A stretch of 64,000 nucleotides of DNA from Oxytricha trifallax (GCA_000711775.1 ARYC01001547.1:1-64000), one strand, 5' to 3'. Counted from the stretch's first letter, positions 1-11,966 are shown. Program-made: numbers and translations. Notes: generated from the letters alone by a model not told the origin.

Positions 1-883
1 GTCAAGAACTTTCCAGTCTCTGAGATCAATAAAATCATGGTTAAAATAGAGGCAATGAAGATTCCCATATTAAAAATTATTGACTTAGATTCTTGCCTAG
101 AAAGCTACCTCACTCTTGAAGATAAAATAGAGAAGAGAGTCATTACTAATGACTAATATGCTAACAAGATATAATCTTTCAATTACTTCCTTGCTGATGG
201 CAAGTTCCAAATAGAATTTGCTAATGAGTATTATGCTCTTTTAAAAGGCAAAGTTAAATGAGTGCAGGCATATCATCTAGCTTGATGCTATTTTACTTGG
301 TAAAGATCATGTAGCCTTCAGGCTTCCTTTACTTGAAATGACTTACAGAGAATTCTTATCTGACAATAGATGTCAGAGATAAATTGGCTAGATAGTATTG
401 CAGATAGTTGAGGGGATTGAAGAGCTTCACAAGCAAGGAAATGTTCATAGAGACTTAAAGCCAGAGAATATCATGTTGAACTTTCAGGCTCTTAGAGTTT
501 ATATTATAGACTTCAACAGAGCTCAAAGAGTGCAAGCCTCTGCATAAGGAAATGTATACGGCATTCCTGGATATTTCCCAGAGCGAGAGGATTGGAGAGA
601 TGGAGACACTTAATGGGATATCTGGGCTCTAGCAGTAATAGTAATAAAGAGCGACATGCCAAGAAACGATTACTTTAGCTGCAGGGGTGAGAAAGATTCT
701 AAGCAAAGAATCAAACAATATCTCGATAAAAATAAAATAAATGGAAGTCTCAGAGAACTTGCATACTCAACTATTATCAAGCCAAGCTAAGAGAATTAAC
801 AAACAATAGAAAGAATTAAAAATCATCTTAGAAAAATAAAATTCAGAGAACTGCCACATGACACTAAGCTTATGTTTGTGTGA
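1..883 (+). CDS. Ser/Thr protein kinase, 5' partial
   Basis: C-terminal two thirds of a eukaryotic protein kinase; the start lies left of the window. Seen: catalytic loop HRDLKPENIM near 447-476, then IIDFNRAQ where most kinases have DFG, then GYFPERE in the APE position and WDIWALAV of subdomain IX. The catalytic Asp and metal-binding Asp are present, but the Gly of DFG is replaced by Asn. The raw frame is broken by a TGA at 259. It is repaired by removing a 34-bp segment between two AATGAGT copies, giving an NE-x-RHIIQL helix typical of the N lobe. Stop TGA at 881-883. TAA/TAG are read as Gln. The family is certain, the subfamily unknown. Confidence 0.85.
230..263 (+). other. IES, pointer AATGAGT
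   Basis: A 34-bp AT-rich segment flanked by AATGAGT at 223-229 and 257-263. It holds the only in-frame TGA of the kinase. Removing it with one repeat copy restores the kinase frame. Confidence 0.8.
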
Positions 884-1250
884 GATAACTTAAAAACTCG
901 CTTGTTATACTCACTTAAAATACTAATATTTAAACATTAAACCCCTACATAAACCCTATTAAAACCCTAATAAAGTATGCACTAATAGTCTACATTATCA
1001 ATCAAATACTCAATCAAACTACTGAAAGGGTTTTGGGGTTTTGAATGATAACCGCTTTGATCAAGGCTTTTAATCTAGGATTACCTCTGGAATTACAGCT
1101 TGTAAAATTTAAAGCGTGTAAATATCTCCACGATACATGGACCCATAGCATCAAAGATAAGATTTCCTTAAGAATTAAGCTTATTAGGTAGGAATATAAT
1201 AAAAAGTAAAGTGCAATACAAAAGGCACTAATTCTTCTTTAGCAAACAAA
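884..1250. other. intergenic spacer with telomere-like tract
   Basis: AT-rich spacer with no convincing frame. Around 1028-1044 it holds an AGGGTTTTGGGGTTTTG tract. This matches the G4T4/C4A4 telomere repeat of spirotrich ciliates for about two units. Upstream at 935-975 are several CCCTA-type words. Confidence 0.5.
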
Positions 1251-1595
1251 ATGAATAAATCCCTGGATAATGAAGAATATAAAGCCTCGACTATCTTGAC
1301 AGCGAAATTGTAAAATGTCCCTTCAGTCTTATCTCCTCATGACAAAATTACACCTTGGGATAATCCAGCAGGATTGAGTCCTGATCATAGACCCTACAGT
1401 CACACTTCCTTAAGAATATAAGATTAAGAAGGTGAGTATTTTTAGAACGATGAGAGTGATAATGAGTCACTGTAATAAAATTTGCAATCGCATGTATATA
1501 TACCTAACTTTGCCCAGATCAAGAATACAAGTAATATTAATGATACTGGCACTATACAATCAACTTAAGAGTTTACTAAGACCTATAATATATGA
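1251..1595 (+). CDS. hypothetical protein, 114 aa
   Basis: Open from ATG 1251 to TGA 1593-1595 with eight TAA/TAG codons read as Gln. The protein is polar, rich in Ser, Asn, Asp and Gln, with no membrane segment or motif I recognise. Coding is supported by higher GC than the flanks and a good upstream AAACAAA context. It could be the first segment of a longer gene interrupted downstream, because the next 100 bp are AT-rich. Confidence 0.55.
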
Positions 1596-1694
1596 TGTTT
1601 AATTTAAAGTTAAAGATATTTTATTAAAATTGGAAGAAACAATAACAACATTTACAAAACATGAAAATTGGAATAATAAAAAATAAATTCAAAA

Positions 1695-3073
1695 ATGAAA
1701 AAACAAATCTTAACAATCCTTTTTGCTTTTATTGCTTTGTCCTATCAAAATGATAAGCTAGTGAGTGTAATATATCTGGGGTCTCATGGAGATAGTACAT
1801 CTGACCTAAGATCTAATAATTCTTTATTTTCAAATTAAACCCATACATTGGATGGAGAATTAACGCTAGTTGGTCAACGCCAATATAATAAATTCAATCT
1901 ATATTTAAATTTAAACTAAATTTATTGTAGTACAACATGGGTGCCTATCTACGACAAAAATACATAACTCAGTAAAAATTCCTAAATCCCACTTACGATT
2001 AAAAAGAACTCAAAGTAGTTTCTTCTAACCTTGGCAAGAATATTCAGAGTGCAGAATCTTTATTGATGGGATTGTATCCTCCAGCTTTCAGACAAAACAA
2101 ACTTTTGACATAAAATCAAATCGCTAAAGCTATACCACCTATAAGTGTGAATAATCTGGAAGCAATCCAGAGATAACTTGGTCTATATTCTATGGGAGCT
2201 GATATAAAACCGGCTGAGATATTAGTTAATTTTGGAGAAAAAGATTTGATATTGTAGGGACATAAATGCAAGTCTGCTTTAGTTCTCAAAGCTGAATAAG
2301 ACGAGGTAGTTTTATAAGAATTTAAAAATTAATCGAATGACAAATGGAAATAAATCTTTGATACTAAAAATATTAAGAATTACTAGCAACTTGAGGATTT
2401 TGTGATAACTTAAAGAAACAGATAGCTCAATGATTCTTTGACTCAAAATGAAACTATTTCTTATTTTGAAATTATGAAAGCATTCAATTTATCCTATTCA
2501 TAAGCCTATAATAATTGGAAATAAGTGCCAAACTATGATAAATTAGTGATTTCTGCATTTTTAGAGAAAATTCAAAATATCTTCGTATAAGCAATTGCAG
2601 ATAATGAAGAGGATGATACTATCTCAAACGAGAAACTGAGCATATATAACTCTGATGAAACATTGATTCATTCTTTGAATAGAGCTTTTAATGATAAGAA
2701 TAAAGCATGGAATTTCACAAAAATACCTCAATTCTTCGTTTTTGAGTTATATGAATCACAAGAGAAAGGTTAAACTCTGAGGTAATTAAAAAGTTAAGAT
2801 GGGAGTGTTTTAACCAAATCTAGTAGCTATATTGATTAAAATGATGAACATAATGGCAAGAATAATGATAATGAAATTGCTAAAGAGGGAGATAGTGATG
2901 AGAACAGTGGTGATTATTAAGTGGTTGTTAAATTTAATGGGAAAATCGTTGATCTAAAATGTGGAGAACTTGAATAATAAAGAAGCAATAAGAATTGTAA
3001 AATATAGGACTTTATTGAGATTTTCCAAAATTTAAGTTTACCAAATTATGATTATTCTACTTAATGCAATTGA
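1695..3073 (+). CDS. histidine acid phosphatase-like protein, degenerate active site
   Basis: About 443 aa after removal of one IES at 1884-1930. A hydrophobic N-terminus (residues 1-18) is probably a signal peptide. The order of motifs matches the branch-2 histidine phosphatases: YLGSHGDST in place of the catalytic RHGxRxP, then LTLVGQRQYNMGAYLRQKY, then a strand and helix ending in QSAESLLMGLYPP (families have RV..SA..LLxGLYP). The catalytic Arg after the conserved His-Gly is absent and no clear C-terminal HD motif is seen, so it may not be catalytic. The C-terminal third contains an acidic Asn-rich insert. The fold is inferred from motif order; the enzyme may be inactive. Confidence 0.7.
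1884..1930 (+). other. IES, pointer TA
   Basis: A 47-bp segment (over 80% AT) with TA at both ends and no GT donor. Removal joins RQ to YNMGAYLRQKY and shifts into the frame used to the stop codon. Confidence 0.7.
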
Positions 3074-3183
3074 AATATTTTCTAAGAAAAGATTTATCAT
3101 AATTTTCTCAATAAATTTATGAATGAAAATATAATAGAAATGTTAAATTGATTGCAATAAATTAAAATCAAGAAAATTAAATT

Positions 3184-6100
3184 ATGAATAATTTGCAGCA
3201 GAGTCCAACTTCAAACTCAGATCTCTTACTCGTTAACTATCAACATCAACCCCATGAAGATGAAGATTTCAGTCGTCCAATTGTGCAAGACTTTGGCAGA
3301 CCCTAGACTTCAGCTCAACAACTTTAGGAAATTCGTGATTAAGTTGAAAGCGATTAAAAAAGAGTTGATTCCTATTAATCATAACAACTTAGGAGACCAA
3401 CTAGTCCTGATTCAAAAAGCTCTTAATTTAATTTGAATCAGGTTGAGTAGGAGAGACTATTTAAAGTTAGGAGAAGTTTCTAGTAAGCATTGAATAAACT
3501 TTCAAGTAACGACACTAAGGAAGTGGTAAGTTATAAGACATGTTTTTAAATTAGAATAGGGATTGAATGAATGCAAGAAAATCATAGAATAAAATAGTGA
3601 TCAGTCTAGTTTAAGAGTTTATCTATCTCTTCTTTGTGAAAAACATAAAAATTCCACCACATCAAATAAAGAATTACAAGTCCTCTTGTTTGGTTATTTA
3701 GCTAAAATTTACAAAACAGACATGCTTGACCCTCTAGATAAGCCACCGAATCTTTTAAAAACAATAGTGAGAATATGTGAAAGTATTCATTCTTTTTTGA
3801 AAGAGAATTCAAGTTTGATCCACTTAGCTTGTGCAAACAGCTTAGTAGACCTTTTCGATAACTGTTTCATCTCGAAAGAAGATAAACTATCACTATCTCT
3901 GATATTTTATGAGCCATTAGCTGCTGTAATCAATGGGGGTTACGATAAAATGGGTTAGATGGCAGCCTCAATATGCATTCTTAAACTACTAGAATATTTA
4001 ATTGAGAATAAGCATGAAGCTTTTTATGACTTCTTGTGTCCTAAATTTGTTCAACTATTCATTGTAAAACATTTTATTTCTATATCAATATTTTTATAGA
4101 AAACGAAATGTGATCACCCAGATTTTCTAGCTTGCATGCAATTAATAATCCAGCATTCCTCACTCAAATATTGCACTTAATATATCTGGGAAATAGTCCA
4201 AAGAAACATAAAGATTTTTTAGATATTTATTTTTTACGTTAGATTGTTGAGAGTCCTGACACTTAGGCATATCTGAGAAAGATTGAAGCTTGCAACCTAT
4301 TAAAAGCTATTGCAATTAACTTGAAAGATGTTGCAGACTTGATTATGGGATATATGCACCGTCAAGTAATTAAGAGCTTAGAGACTGGCTAATGTGATAG
4401 AGTCTTGAAAGTTAGATAGGCAGCTATCTAAGCAAAGTAGCAGTGGCAATAAGTTAAATTTATCAACAAAGAAATCGAAGAGAAGAAATAAAATGAGGAG
4501 TTACAGGGATTAAGCCCAGATGAAATTATTCAAGCAAGAACTGGCTACGCGAATGTTGATGATGTGAGAAAGTAGGTACTATAAGAGGCTCAAAATGATC
4601 TTGAGGTAAAGCAAAGGCCAAGACCTTAAACATAAATTAGTACTTTTCACTTTATAAACAGCTGTAACTAAAGATAATTCAGTGAGACCAGGCTCTTCTT
4701 AGAAATTTAAAATGTTAAAAGAGCTGGCTAGACTTAATTAAGAGCTAAGAGTTTAAAAGCCATACTCCCCAACTGCCTAAGAGAAGAAAATCCTTGCATA
4801 GGAGTAAAATTGGAGTGCTGCTCATAGAGCAAATAAGTTCCTCAAAAGAGGCGTAGGAATAGGGGGAGGCCAAATTCCTGGCTTATCAAGTGAAAGAAAC
4901 TAATAAAAGATTGGATCTCACAATGTTTAAAGACAAAGCATCAAAGACTTAATTCTTGAACATATGAAAAATAAGAATCTCTCTCCTAAAGACCTTGAAA
5001 TTTATATATGACACTTTTAAGTTAGCTATAGTTAATTAGATTTATTTTAAATGTACATGAAAGATGAAGGAAATTTAAAAGACATTCTGAAATTATAGTA
5101 TGACGCAGAATTACAGCAATATTAAAATAACTAAGACCCAGAGTATCAAGCCATTGATGATAGAGTAAAGAGTAATAGACAAAAGCTGGCTCTTAAATAA
5201 GGAAGTGGAAGTCGCCCCACTGAGACCCAAAATAATATAAACAGCAATTCCGGCAAAGCATTAGATTAGAATGTCAGGAGTCCTAAGTTTCAAACTTAAT
5301 CTATCTTAAAAAGCCCTAAACATCAATCTTAAATTAGTCAATAAGATGAAGAATTCGGCTTTGAAGAGGCAAAAGTTGGGTCGGGAGATCAATCAATGCC
5401 AAATTTTGGAGGAATGTTAACTGATTAAAGATTAGCATCCTAACTATCTCATCCAAAAAGCAAAGTCGCCTTCCAAGAGGATTAAAAGAACAAAGATTTT
5501 GGCTATTTGTAACAAGACTACTCAAAATAAGACTCTAATTAAAATCCAATCATTAATTACTTCGAGAGGTAGAATAGCTTATAAGATCATAACAATTAAA
5601 GCAATAATAATGATCTTGGAATGAAGTCGAATAAGTAAGATTATTCTGATAATTAAAGTATAATGAATGAAGAATTGAGGATTTCCGATTCAACTCCAAA
5701 AAATAAAGAACATTAATAAGAACACGCTAATTAAGAGCTTCTAAATCAATTAAAATAAGGAAAAACTGTAGCAGAGATGGACTAAAAAGAAATTTAAAGA
5801 TTGAGTGAGAAAATTATTAAGGAAGCACTTAATGAAGATTCTGGAATTTCTTAATTAATCGATAAATCAAGCATCTCTTAATAATTACCTCAATTCACAT
5901 AGCAAAGAAGAGCATCCCAATTAGAGAGTTAAAACACAATCCAACAACAAGACAAGCTAAGCTCGGTACCTCACACTGTAAAACAAAGTCAAAATAGCAG
6001 CTAGCTTACAAATCCTTTTGAAAATGATTAGCAAAAGAGAACTTCAAACAACAATTTAAATTAAGATGGTGATTTCTTTGAAGAGCCAGTTATGTCAGGT

Positions 6101-8069
6101 GGAGATTAGGCTTTTAACCCATTCAGCAGTCAAAATGATTTATTTATAATTTAATTATTGATGATGTCCCTAATAAGTAAAGGACGAAATCTTCAATTAT
6201 TAATGCTACTTAGAAATCTAATGTCATTGAACTTGTGCCTTAAGATTAAAGCTTATTAAAGCAAAAGGGAATTCCTACTACGCAAGAGCTTCAACAAATA
6301 TACAAACCTAAACCTCAGGAAAATTAAGTTCAATATCAAGATAGAATTAAAGAGATCTAAAAAACTATTGTCAAAGAACAAGCTCCTTAATTGATATAGC
6401 GAATTCAAGGACATCAAATAGATGAAGATACAGAAGGTAATAAACAATATCTGAAGGGATAGGGGTTAGGGAGTTTAATAGAGAAGCAAGAGAAAGACCT
6501 GAAGGAAAAATATAAATTATATTTTATTTACTAATATGATATTCCAACAAAACAAGAATTGAAGACAATTTATAGGTAGCAAACCAGTGAGACCCCATTG
6601 TAGTATGAGAATAGGCTAAATAAACTCCAACAAGATATAATACAACAATAAGCACCTCATGTACTTAAGCAAATCATAAATCCAACAGAACAGCTAAACT
6701 AAGAATAATTATCATTTTACTGCTATTAATTTTATATTAAGAGAAAGCAATAGAAAGCTTCATTAATTAAAACGAAAGCCAATTAAAGTCAAATTATCAA
6801 ATACCAACCTAGTAAGACCTCAAACAAGTCTTCCCTTAAAAACTAGATGAAACTAGATAACAATACGAATAGAGAATAACTTAAAAATAAAAACAAATAA
6901 TTTAAGAGTAAGCTCCAAACCTGATTCAATAAATTAAATAAGAATCCTCTGAATCTTCTGATAACCTTATATAGCAAATAGATCCTAGAGTAATTGAGAG
7001 TTTCATAGAATAAAATGAAAATGTTTTGAAATAGCAATATCAAATACCTAATAAATCAGACCTTGAACAAGTCTATCCAATGAAATCAAACGAGACCTTA
7101 CTCAACTATTAAAATAGAATAGCTGATATTTAGAAATAAATAGTAGAGGAAAAAGTTCCCTAACTTCTATAACATCTTTAAACTAGTCAAGCAAGAAATC
7201 ATTCATAAATTAGTGGAGTTAACTAAAACCCGTTTTATTAAGAGAAAATGGGGTAAATCAACAAAAGCTTCTAGGAGGAGGAACGAGATGCATCTATAAC
7301 TGGATTTATTAAGTAAAACGAATAGATATTGAAGCAATCTTATGATGTGCCCACAACTTCAGAACTTAAAAGTATATATAAGCCTAAATAAAATGAAACA
7401 CAAGGTTAATATGATTCAAGATTTGTTTTTAGTATTTTTTTATATTTTAGAATTTCAGACATTCAAAAATCTATATTGCAGACTTAAGCACCATAAGTAA
7501 TGGAAAACATAAAGTAAAGTGTTAATCAAAATTAAGAATAGGATTAAGTTTCATTTAGACCAGGGTAAAACTTTTAAGGGTAACGCTTAATTAGTGGCTA
7601 AAAAAATAATGGCTCTATGCTGAATTCATATTCAAACAATTAGCCTCTATAAAATTAAATGCCTTACAATAATTCATCATAACAGGATATAAACAACCAA
7701 TACAATAAAAGATTGCATTAATCCTCTTCAACTTATTTGCCAAATGCCTATGAAAGCTCTTAAGGACAATTTAACCAATAAAATCAAAGCCAATACTAAG
7801 ACTAAAACCAATGGCCATTAGCAGTGATTGATTAATTAAAAACCGTGGAGCAATTTATGCAGGTATCCTTCCAGAATATAGATTACAGATTGAGAAATGT
7901 AAGCACTAAAATCGGTCTGACAAAGCATAATCTTGCCAAAGCTTAGGGTTAAAAGCAAATGAATCAGTATCAAAATCCACACTCACAGATTTATTAAGGT
8001 GCAGGACACTATTCATAGGGAGTCAGATTGGGCTCATAAAACAATTATTAATAGAGAAAAAGACTGTGA
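3184..8069 (+). CDS. TORTIFOLIA1-like HEAT/TOG protein with Gln-rich tail repeats
   Basis: Large protein of about 1,500 aa after removal of one intron (3526-3559, GTAAGT..AATAG) and seven IESs. Residues about 115-400 are helical HEAT-like repeats. They end in a block reading CDRVLKVRQAAIQAKQQW, which resembles the last TOG helices of plant TORTIFOLIA1/SPIRAL2 microtubule proteins. The middle is long, polar and Gln/Asn-rich. The C-terminal half holds five copies of a roughly 45-residue repeat with consensus Y-x-IPT-xx-EL-xx-IY..E..QY-xx-RI-xx-IQ-x-I..PQLLQ-x-I, each preceded by FI-x-QNE. The repeat copies were used to place four of the IESs, since only excision restores the shared motif. The final 150 aa are Gln-rich. 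A role on microtubules is inference from the N-terminal domain. Confidence 0.75.
3526..3559 (+). other. spliceosomal intron, 34 bp
   Basis: GTAAGT donor and AATAG acceptor. Splicing joins KEV to GLNECKKI in frame. No direct repeat is seen at the ends, so an intron is more likely than an IES. Confidence 0.65.
4083..4129 (+). other. IES, pointer TTTCTA
   Basis: 47 bp between TTTCTA at 4077-4082 and 4124-4129. Excision gives FIVKHFISSLHAINNPAFL in the correct downstream frame. The alternative GTAAAAC..TATAG intron overlapping it leads into the wrong frame. Confidence 0.75.
4645..4669 (+). other. IES, pointer ACT
   Basis: 25 bp between ACT repeats at 4642 and 4667. Excision joins QTQIST to KDNSVRPG. 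A 22-bp GT..AG intron at 4640-4661 would give the same frame and cannot be excluded. Confidence 0.55.
5007..5030 (+). other. IES, pointer TATA
   Basis: 24 bp, a multiple of three, carrying an in-frame TGA. Excision between TATA repeats yields KDLEIYSQLDLFQMYM. Confidence 0.6.
6140..6162 (+). other. IES, pointer TGAT
   Basis: 23-bp AT-only-like segment between TGAT repeats at 6136 and 6159. Excision corrects a two-base frame shift. Confidence 0.65.
6514..6537 (+). other. IES, pointer AATAT
   Basis: 24 bp between AATAT at 6509-6513 and 6533-6537. Removal restores the repeat signature LKEKYDIPT. Confidence 0.7.
6705..6742 (+). other. IES, pointer TAAGA
   Basis: 38 bp between TAAGA at 6700-6704 and 6738-6742. 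Removal corrects the frame and restores AIESFINQNE, matching the other repeat units. Confidence 0.75.
7422..7451 (+). other. IES, pointer AGA
   Basis: 30 bp between AGA repeats at 7419 and 7449. It is in phase, and removal restores SRISDIQKSI of the fifth repeat unit. The GTTTTTAG..TTTTAG inside would put the frame out if spliced. Confidence 0.65.
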
Positions 8070-8290
8070 GGTAGAGTGATTTATATATAACATGATTTTT
8101 ACACAATTTTATTTTAATAATTTCTATTAAATGACATTGCTTTGCTTAATCTATTATTGTCTTTAAATGTCAACAATTAATGTTTAATTTACATATTAAG
8201 CATTAACTATTATTAAGAAAAATAATATAATAAACAAAAAATTAAATCTTTTCTCATTATCTTTTTATCTATAGTATTAAATTATTTATT

Positions 8291-9937
8291 TCAATGAACA
8301 TAATGTTATAGGAACTTTCCTTGCTTCCACATAAAGAAGTCTTCATGTAAGGATATATAGTCAAAAACGTTAGGGTCAATAGCAGTAAATGAAACTATAC
8401 GTTTTGAAAAAAATTATAATTTTAATACTGTATTTATTCAACTTCATTTAATTTGATTAAATGTATTTTGATAAGGGATCAAATACAACGTCTTTCTTTT
8501 CATAAGATGTCATGTCAGAATTAGCTTTATCATAGTGAAGTTCAGCCACTCTACCCTCATCTCCATTTAAATATAACACGATGATATCTGGTAAATTTAA
8601 TAAGTAGATGACAAATTCATTATATTTAAGAGTGAATAGTTTACAACATCTGAGACTGACCCATATTAGAAAAGCAATATTTTATCATCAAGATCGTTGA
8701 AAAGTGAGTTTTGGATTTATTGAGTGGCCAAAGGAGGCATATAAAATTTCCCTTCTACCATCATACAGAAATGCAATCGATTGCCTTTAAACTCTATAGG
8801 TAATTCAACTTTTAAAGTTTTCCACTCCATAGTAGCTGTAATTAACATTTCTACCTCCTTATTAGCGTCTTTACTATCAGGGACTCCTCCAAAAACATAC
8901 AGTATTTTTGAATTGAATGAAGCGCACATTTTAGGGTTTAATCTATTGTAGCGACTGGCTGGCATACTTTGCCAAGATTTAGCCACTATGTTGAATCTTT
9001 CAACTCTACCAGTTGAGAATTCCTTTGCTGTCACGCCACCTACTACATAAACTTCATCTTCAAGAAGACAGAGACCATGTGAATGCCTACCATGATTCAT
9101 TTCACTCGTTATTATAAGTTAACCCTTCTCAATGTCAAATATTGCTGCAAATCCTGAGGGTTAAGCTCTTTTTCTAGGATCAGGCATTGCTTATTTGACC
9201 ACACCACCACATATAAAGATTTAAGTTGCTGAAATTTAAATAGATCCAGGATTTATAACAGGTAGGCCAGGAATCTGAAACTTCTCAATAACATCATTAT
9301 AAAGATCATATCTCACAACGATCTCTTTGAACTGGTCTGTGTATAGGTATAGATAGTAATGTGAAAATCTATGATTAATAGCTTATCGGTTTGCAGGTAG
9401 AAGTACAGCATCATTTGGTTTAGGTAAATGCCATCTAACTTCACCTTATTTTAAATGCGTCCTTCTTGAATCTATCATGGGAACTTTAGAAAAGGGAGTG
9501 TTAACTGCTAAATTTTAACTACCTCGTTGATCAGGTTAGTTTACATCATATTGTAGAAGCTTTATTTCAAAAGGATCGTGAGAATGCAAAGTTGACATAG
9601 AATGATTGCTAGTTAACTATTGACCTAAATTTTGGCTTGAAATCATAGGTTCTTGCCAATACAAAAGATCCTTTCCATGATTGATATTTGATTAATCATA
9701 CTTATTGAAGACCCAATCATATTAGTCATTCTTATGAAATGCTGGATGGTTACCATATTAACCAAATGGCTACATGTATTCTTTACCGTTTCTGTATTTT
9801 ATTTTCTTAAAAGGATCATCATAATCATCATTATTTCCTGCAGGTGTTTATCTTGAAGCATTTAAAAATCCAAATCATATTAAGTAGTTTTTATACTTAT
9901 CTTTGGCAATACTTCCAAATGAGACTTCTTTATAACA
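8291..9937 (-). CDS. kelch-repeat protein
   Basis: Kelch-type beta-propeller protein of roughly 480 aa. Clear repeats carry the double-Gly signature: VYVVGGV at about 9040 and ILYVFGGVPD at about 8890. A weaker IFICGGVV lies at about 9200, with VERFNIVAKSW and EMLITATMEW strands between. Two IESs (8408-8471 and 8591-8652) must be removed to read the C-terminus, which ends FMWKQGKFLQHYVH before TGA at 8291-8293. A third IES (9875-9919) removes a TGA near the N-terminus. The initiator is uncertain because no ATG is in frame upstream of it. The partner is unknown; such proteins usually act as scaffolds or E3 adaptors. Confidence 0.8.
8408..8471 (-). other. IES, pointer TTTTGA (plus strand)
   Basis: 64 bp between TTTTGA at 8402-8407 and 8466-8471. 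Excision joins FDPLSK to RIVSFTAIDPNVFDY. Confidence 0.75.
8591..8652 (-). other. IES, pointer ATCTG (plus strand)
   Basis: 62 bp between ATCTG at 8586-8590 and 8648-8652. Excision gives GSVSDIIVLYLNGDEG in one frame. Confidence 0.75.
9875..9919 (-). other. IES, pointer TCCAAA (plus strand)
   Basis: 45 bp, in phase, between TCCAAA at 9869 and 9914. It contains the only TGA of the N-terminal frame. Confidence 0.6.
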
Positions 9938-10000
9938 TTAATTTTTTAATTACCACTTTGAAAAACTTATTCAATTAATAAAAGTTTTATAATAATTTAG

Positions 10001-11820
10001 TCACAATATTAAAATAATTCTTTCATAGATAATTTTCTTCCTTGTAAATATATTCACAAATTTATTTTCCAATAGTTTAAAACACTTATACTTGCAAAAC
10101 AATTTATAAGAGGAACCATAATTTGATATTTAATTTTAGAAAGTTTATTAGATCAATATGAATAAAATTATTATATTTTTGGAGTAGAGTTTTGGATTTA
10201 GATTCATTGGTGCATTTAAGGTAGTCATGCTCTAACTATGTGGAAGCAATTTGTTTAGTTATTCATTTCTTAATGTTGTGGTAGTTGGTATAGAAGTAGG
10301 AATCCCATGCTAATTATAAATTCCTCCATTTGTGGTGTTTGCATAAGGATTTTAAAATACTGAGTAGCTTGTTGGCTAAGGCTTAAAAAATAAATTGATA
10401 GAGATAATGGGGATTTTCCTTTTCATTCACATATCTCGAAGAGCCATAGTATTCGTACCTCTTGGCATCAGACTTAGTTTTTCCTAGTGTGAAGTCATCA
10501 CCTCTACTTAGTGTTTTCATTGAGAGAATCTCTTGCTCCCTTGTCAAGTATACTTTGGTAGATGGTCCTGATTTATCAGCTATTATTTATGATGCAGATT
10601 ATTAAGAAAAATTGAAGCCACTTCTAGTTCCAGGTTTTTCTATTTTCAAACTTCCAGGTCTATAAGTCATCCCCTTGCTGTCTGTCTTAGATTGAGTATT
10701 ACCTTGGACCTATTTTAAAGCATATCCACTTTTAAAAGTTGTGGTAGTTCCTAGATTTTTATCGTTAGACTCATCTCCTCCTACTATCTTCCCATCAGTC
10801 TGGATTCTTTAATCTGTATTTGTTGAAGCCAACTGCTGTCTGACAAGATCATAAAAATATATAATTAATGTTTTCTTTATTAGTTCTTCCTCTTCCTCAT
10901 AATCGCCATCTCTTGTATCTCTTTTTAGTGGAGCACCAAACATTTCTTGTACTTTTCTTTATTAGTAAGCCTTGAATGTTTGTGGAAGAGCTGTTCTTAA
11001 ATTTGCTGAAGCCATTGTTCTAGGGTTAACGTTTTAGGGATTATGAAACATTACAGGATCATCATCTGGATGTGCATTAATGTTTGGAACTTTAATTGGA
11101 CCTGTTGGTCTGCTATAATTTAAGTTAACAGTTAAAAGTAACGATTTATTCTACAATACTCATAGTAAATTGGTATTGAGCGTTTGAGTGTTTGTTAAAC
11201 TAATGAGTGCTATAGTAATGAGGGTTATTAAGATCATCTTCATAAGTCCATTCTCGATTACCTCTCTCATTGTTTTGCAGCCCTTTAATTGAGGCTTCTC
11301 CTAACGGAGTCTTGAAATTATCGATTTATCTAACATCTACCCAGTTAAGCATTCTATTATTATCTTTCTCATTCTTCGCTAATTCCATCATCTTTTTCTT
11401 GAGTGCTTTTTCAGGTGGTAATCGAGACCATCCTTTGTACTTCTAGCCTGTTGCAGTTGTTAAATGTTTGTCAAGCATATTTTAGATGTGTTCTTCAGGT
11501 GGGGTAGGGGGTTTTGGGGGACTTGGTGGACTAGGTGGGGTCGGAATTTCAATATAAGTATCTCCATGTTTCGAAGGTCTTATTGTAACTTCTCCAAGTT
11601 AAAACTTTGGCTTCATTTCATTGAAACGCACTGACGATTATTAGACTGCTGGATCTAGAATCTAAACTTGCTTCCTACTGTTAGGTTTTAATAAGAAATC
11701 TCTTGTGGAAGGAGCTTTTAATAAAGGACGCAAAGAATCTTGACGCGCTAAAAAGGGTCTCTCAAGTGGTGGTGTTTCAATGGTTTTCATCGACATATCG
11801 AAGTTTTTTAGCACACTCAT
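10001..11820 (-). CDS. unknown Pro-rich protein
   Basis: Starts at ATG 11818-11820. After removing IESs 11118-11214 and 10385-10421 it reads about 560 aa. No known domain is recognised. Visible: a Pro run (EIPTPPSPPSPPKPPTPPEE) near residues 85-105, a basic helix (PPEKALKKKMMELAKNEKD), a WVDVRQIDNFKTPLGEASIKG block, and a conserved-looking DDDPVMFHNPQNVNPRTM segment. The C-terminal half is Ser/Thr/Gly-rich and low complexity. The last 50 codons before TGA at 10001 are AT-rich and may be untranslated or IES sequence. Tandem with the kelch gene on the same strand. Confidence 0.6.
10385..10421 (-). other. IES, pointer CTT (plus strand)
   Basis: 37 bp between CTT at 10382 and 10419. Excision shifts into the frame PQPTSYSVFQNPYANTT. 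A 49-bp GTGAAT..TTTAAG intron is an alternative. Confidence 0.5.
11118..11214 (-). other. IES, pointer TGCTATA (plus strand)
   Basis: 97 bp between TGCTATA at 11111-11117 and 11208-11214. Excision gives NPHYYSRPTGPIKVPN. Confidence 0.8.
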
Positions 11821-11966
11821 TTTCAAATTACTCTCAAATAATTATAGAATAAATTGATAAATTAATTAATTATAGAAAATAATGATATAATTTTTAATTC
11901 TTTTTCAATAATTTTTGAAATTTGTGTTAACTGAAAAAACAATCAATAATACATCTTTATTTACTC

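Noticed and set aside
4065..4100. A GTAAAAC..TATAG intron
   Set aside because: Splicing leads into a frame that soon hits TGA. The TTTCTA pointer solution next to it restores a better protein.
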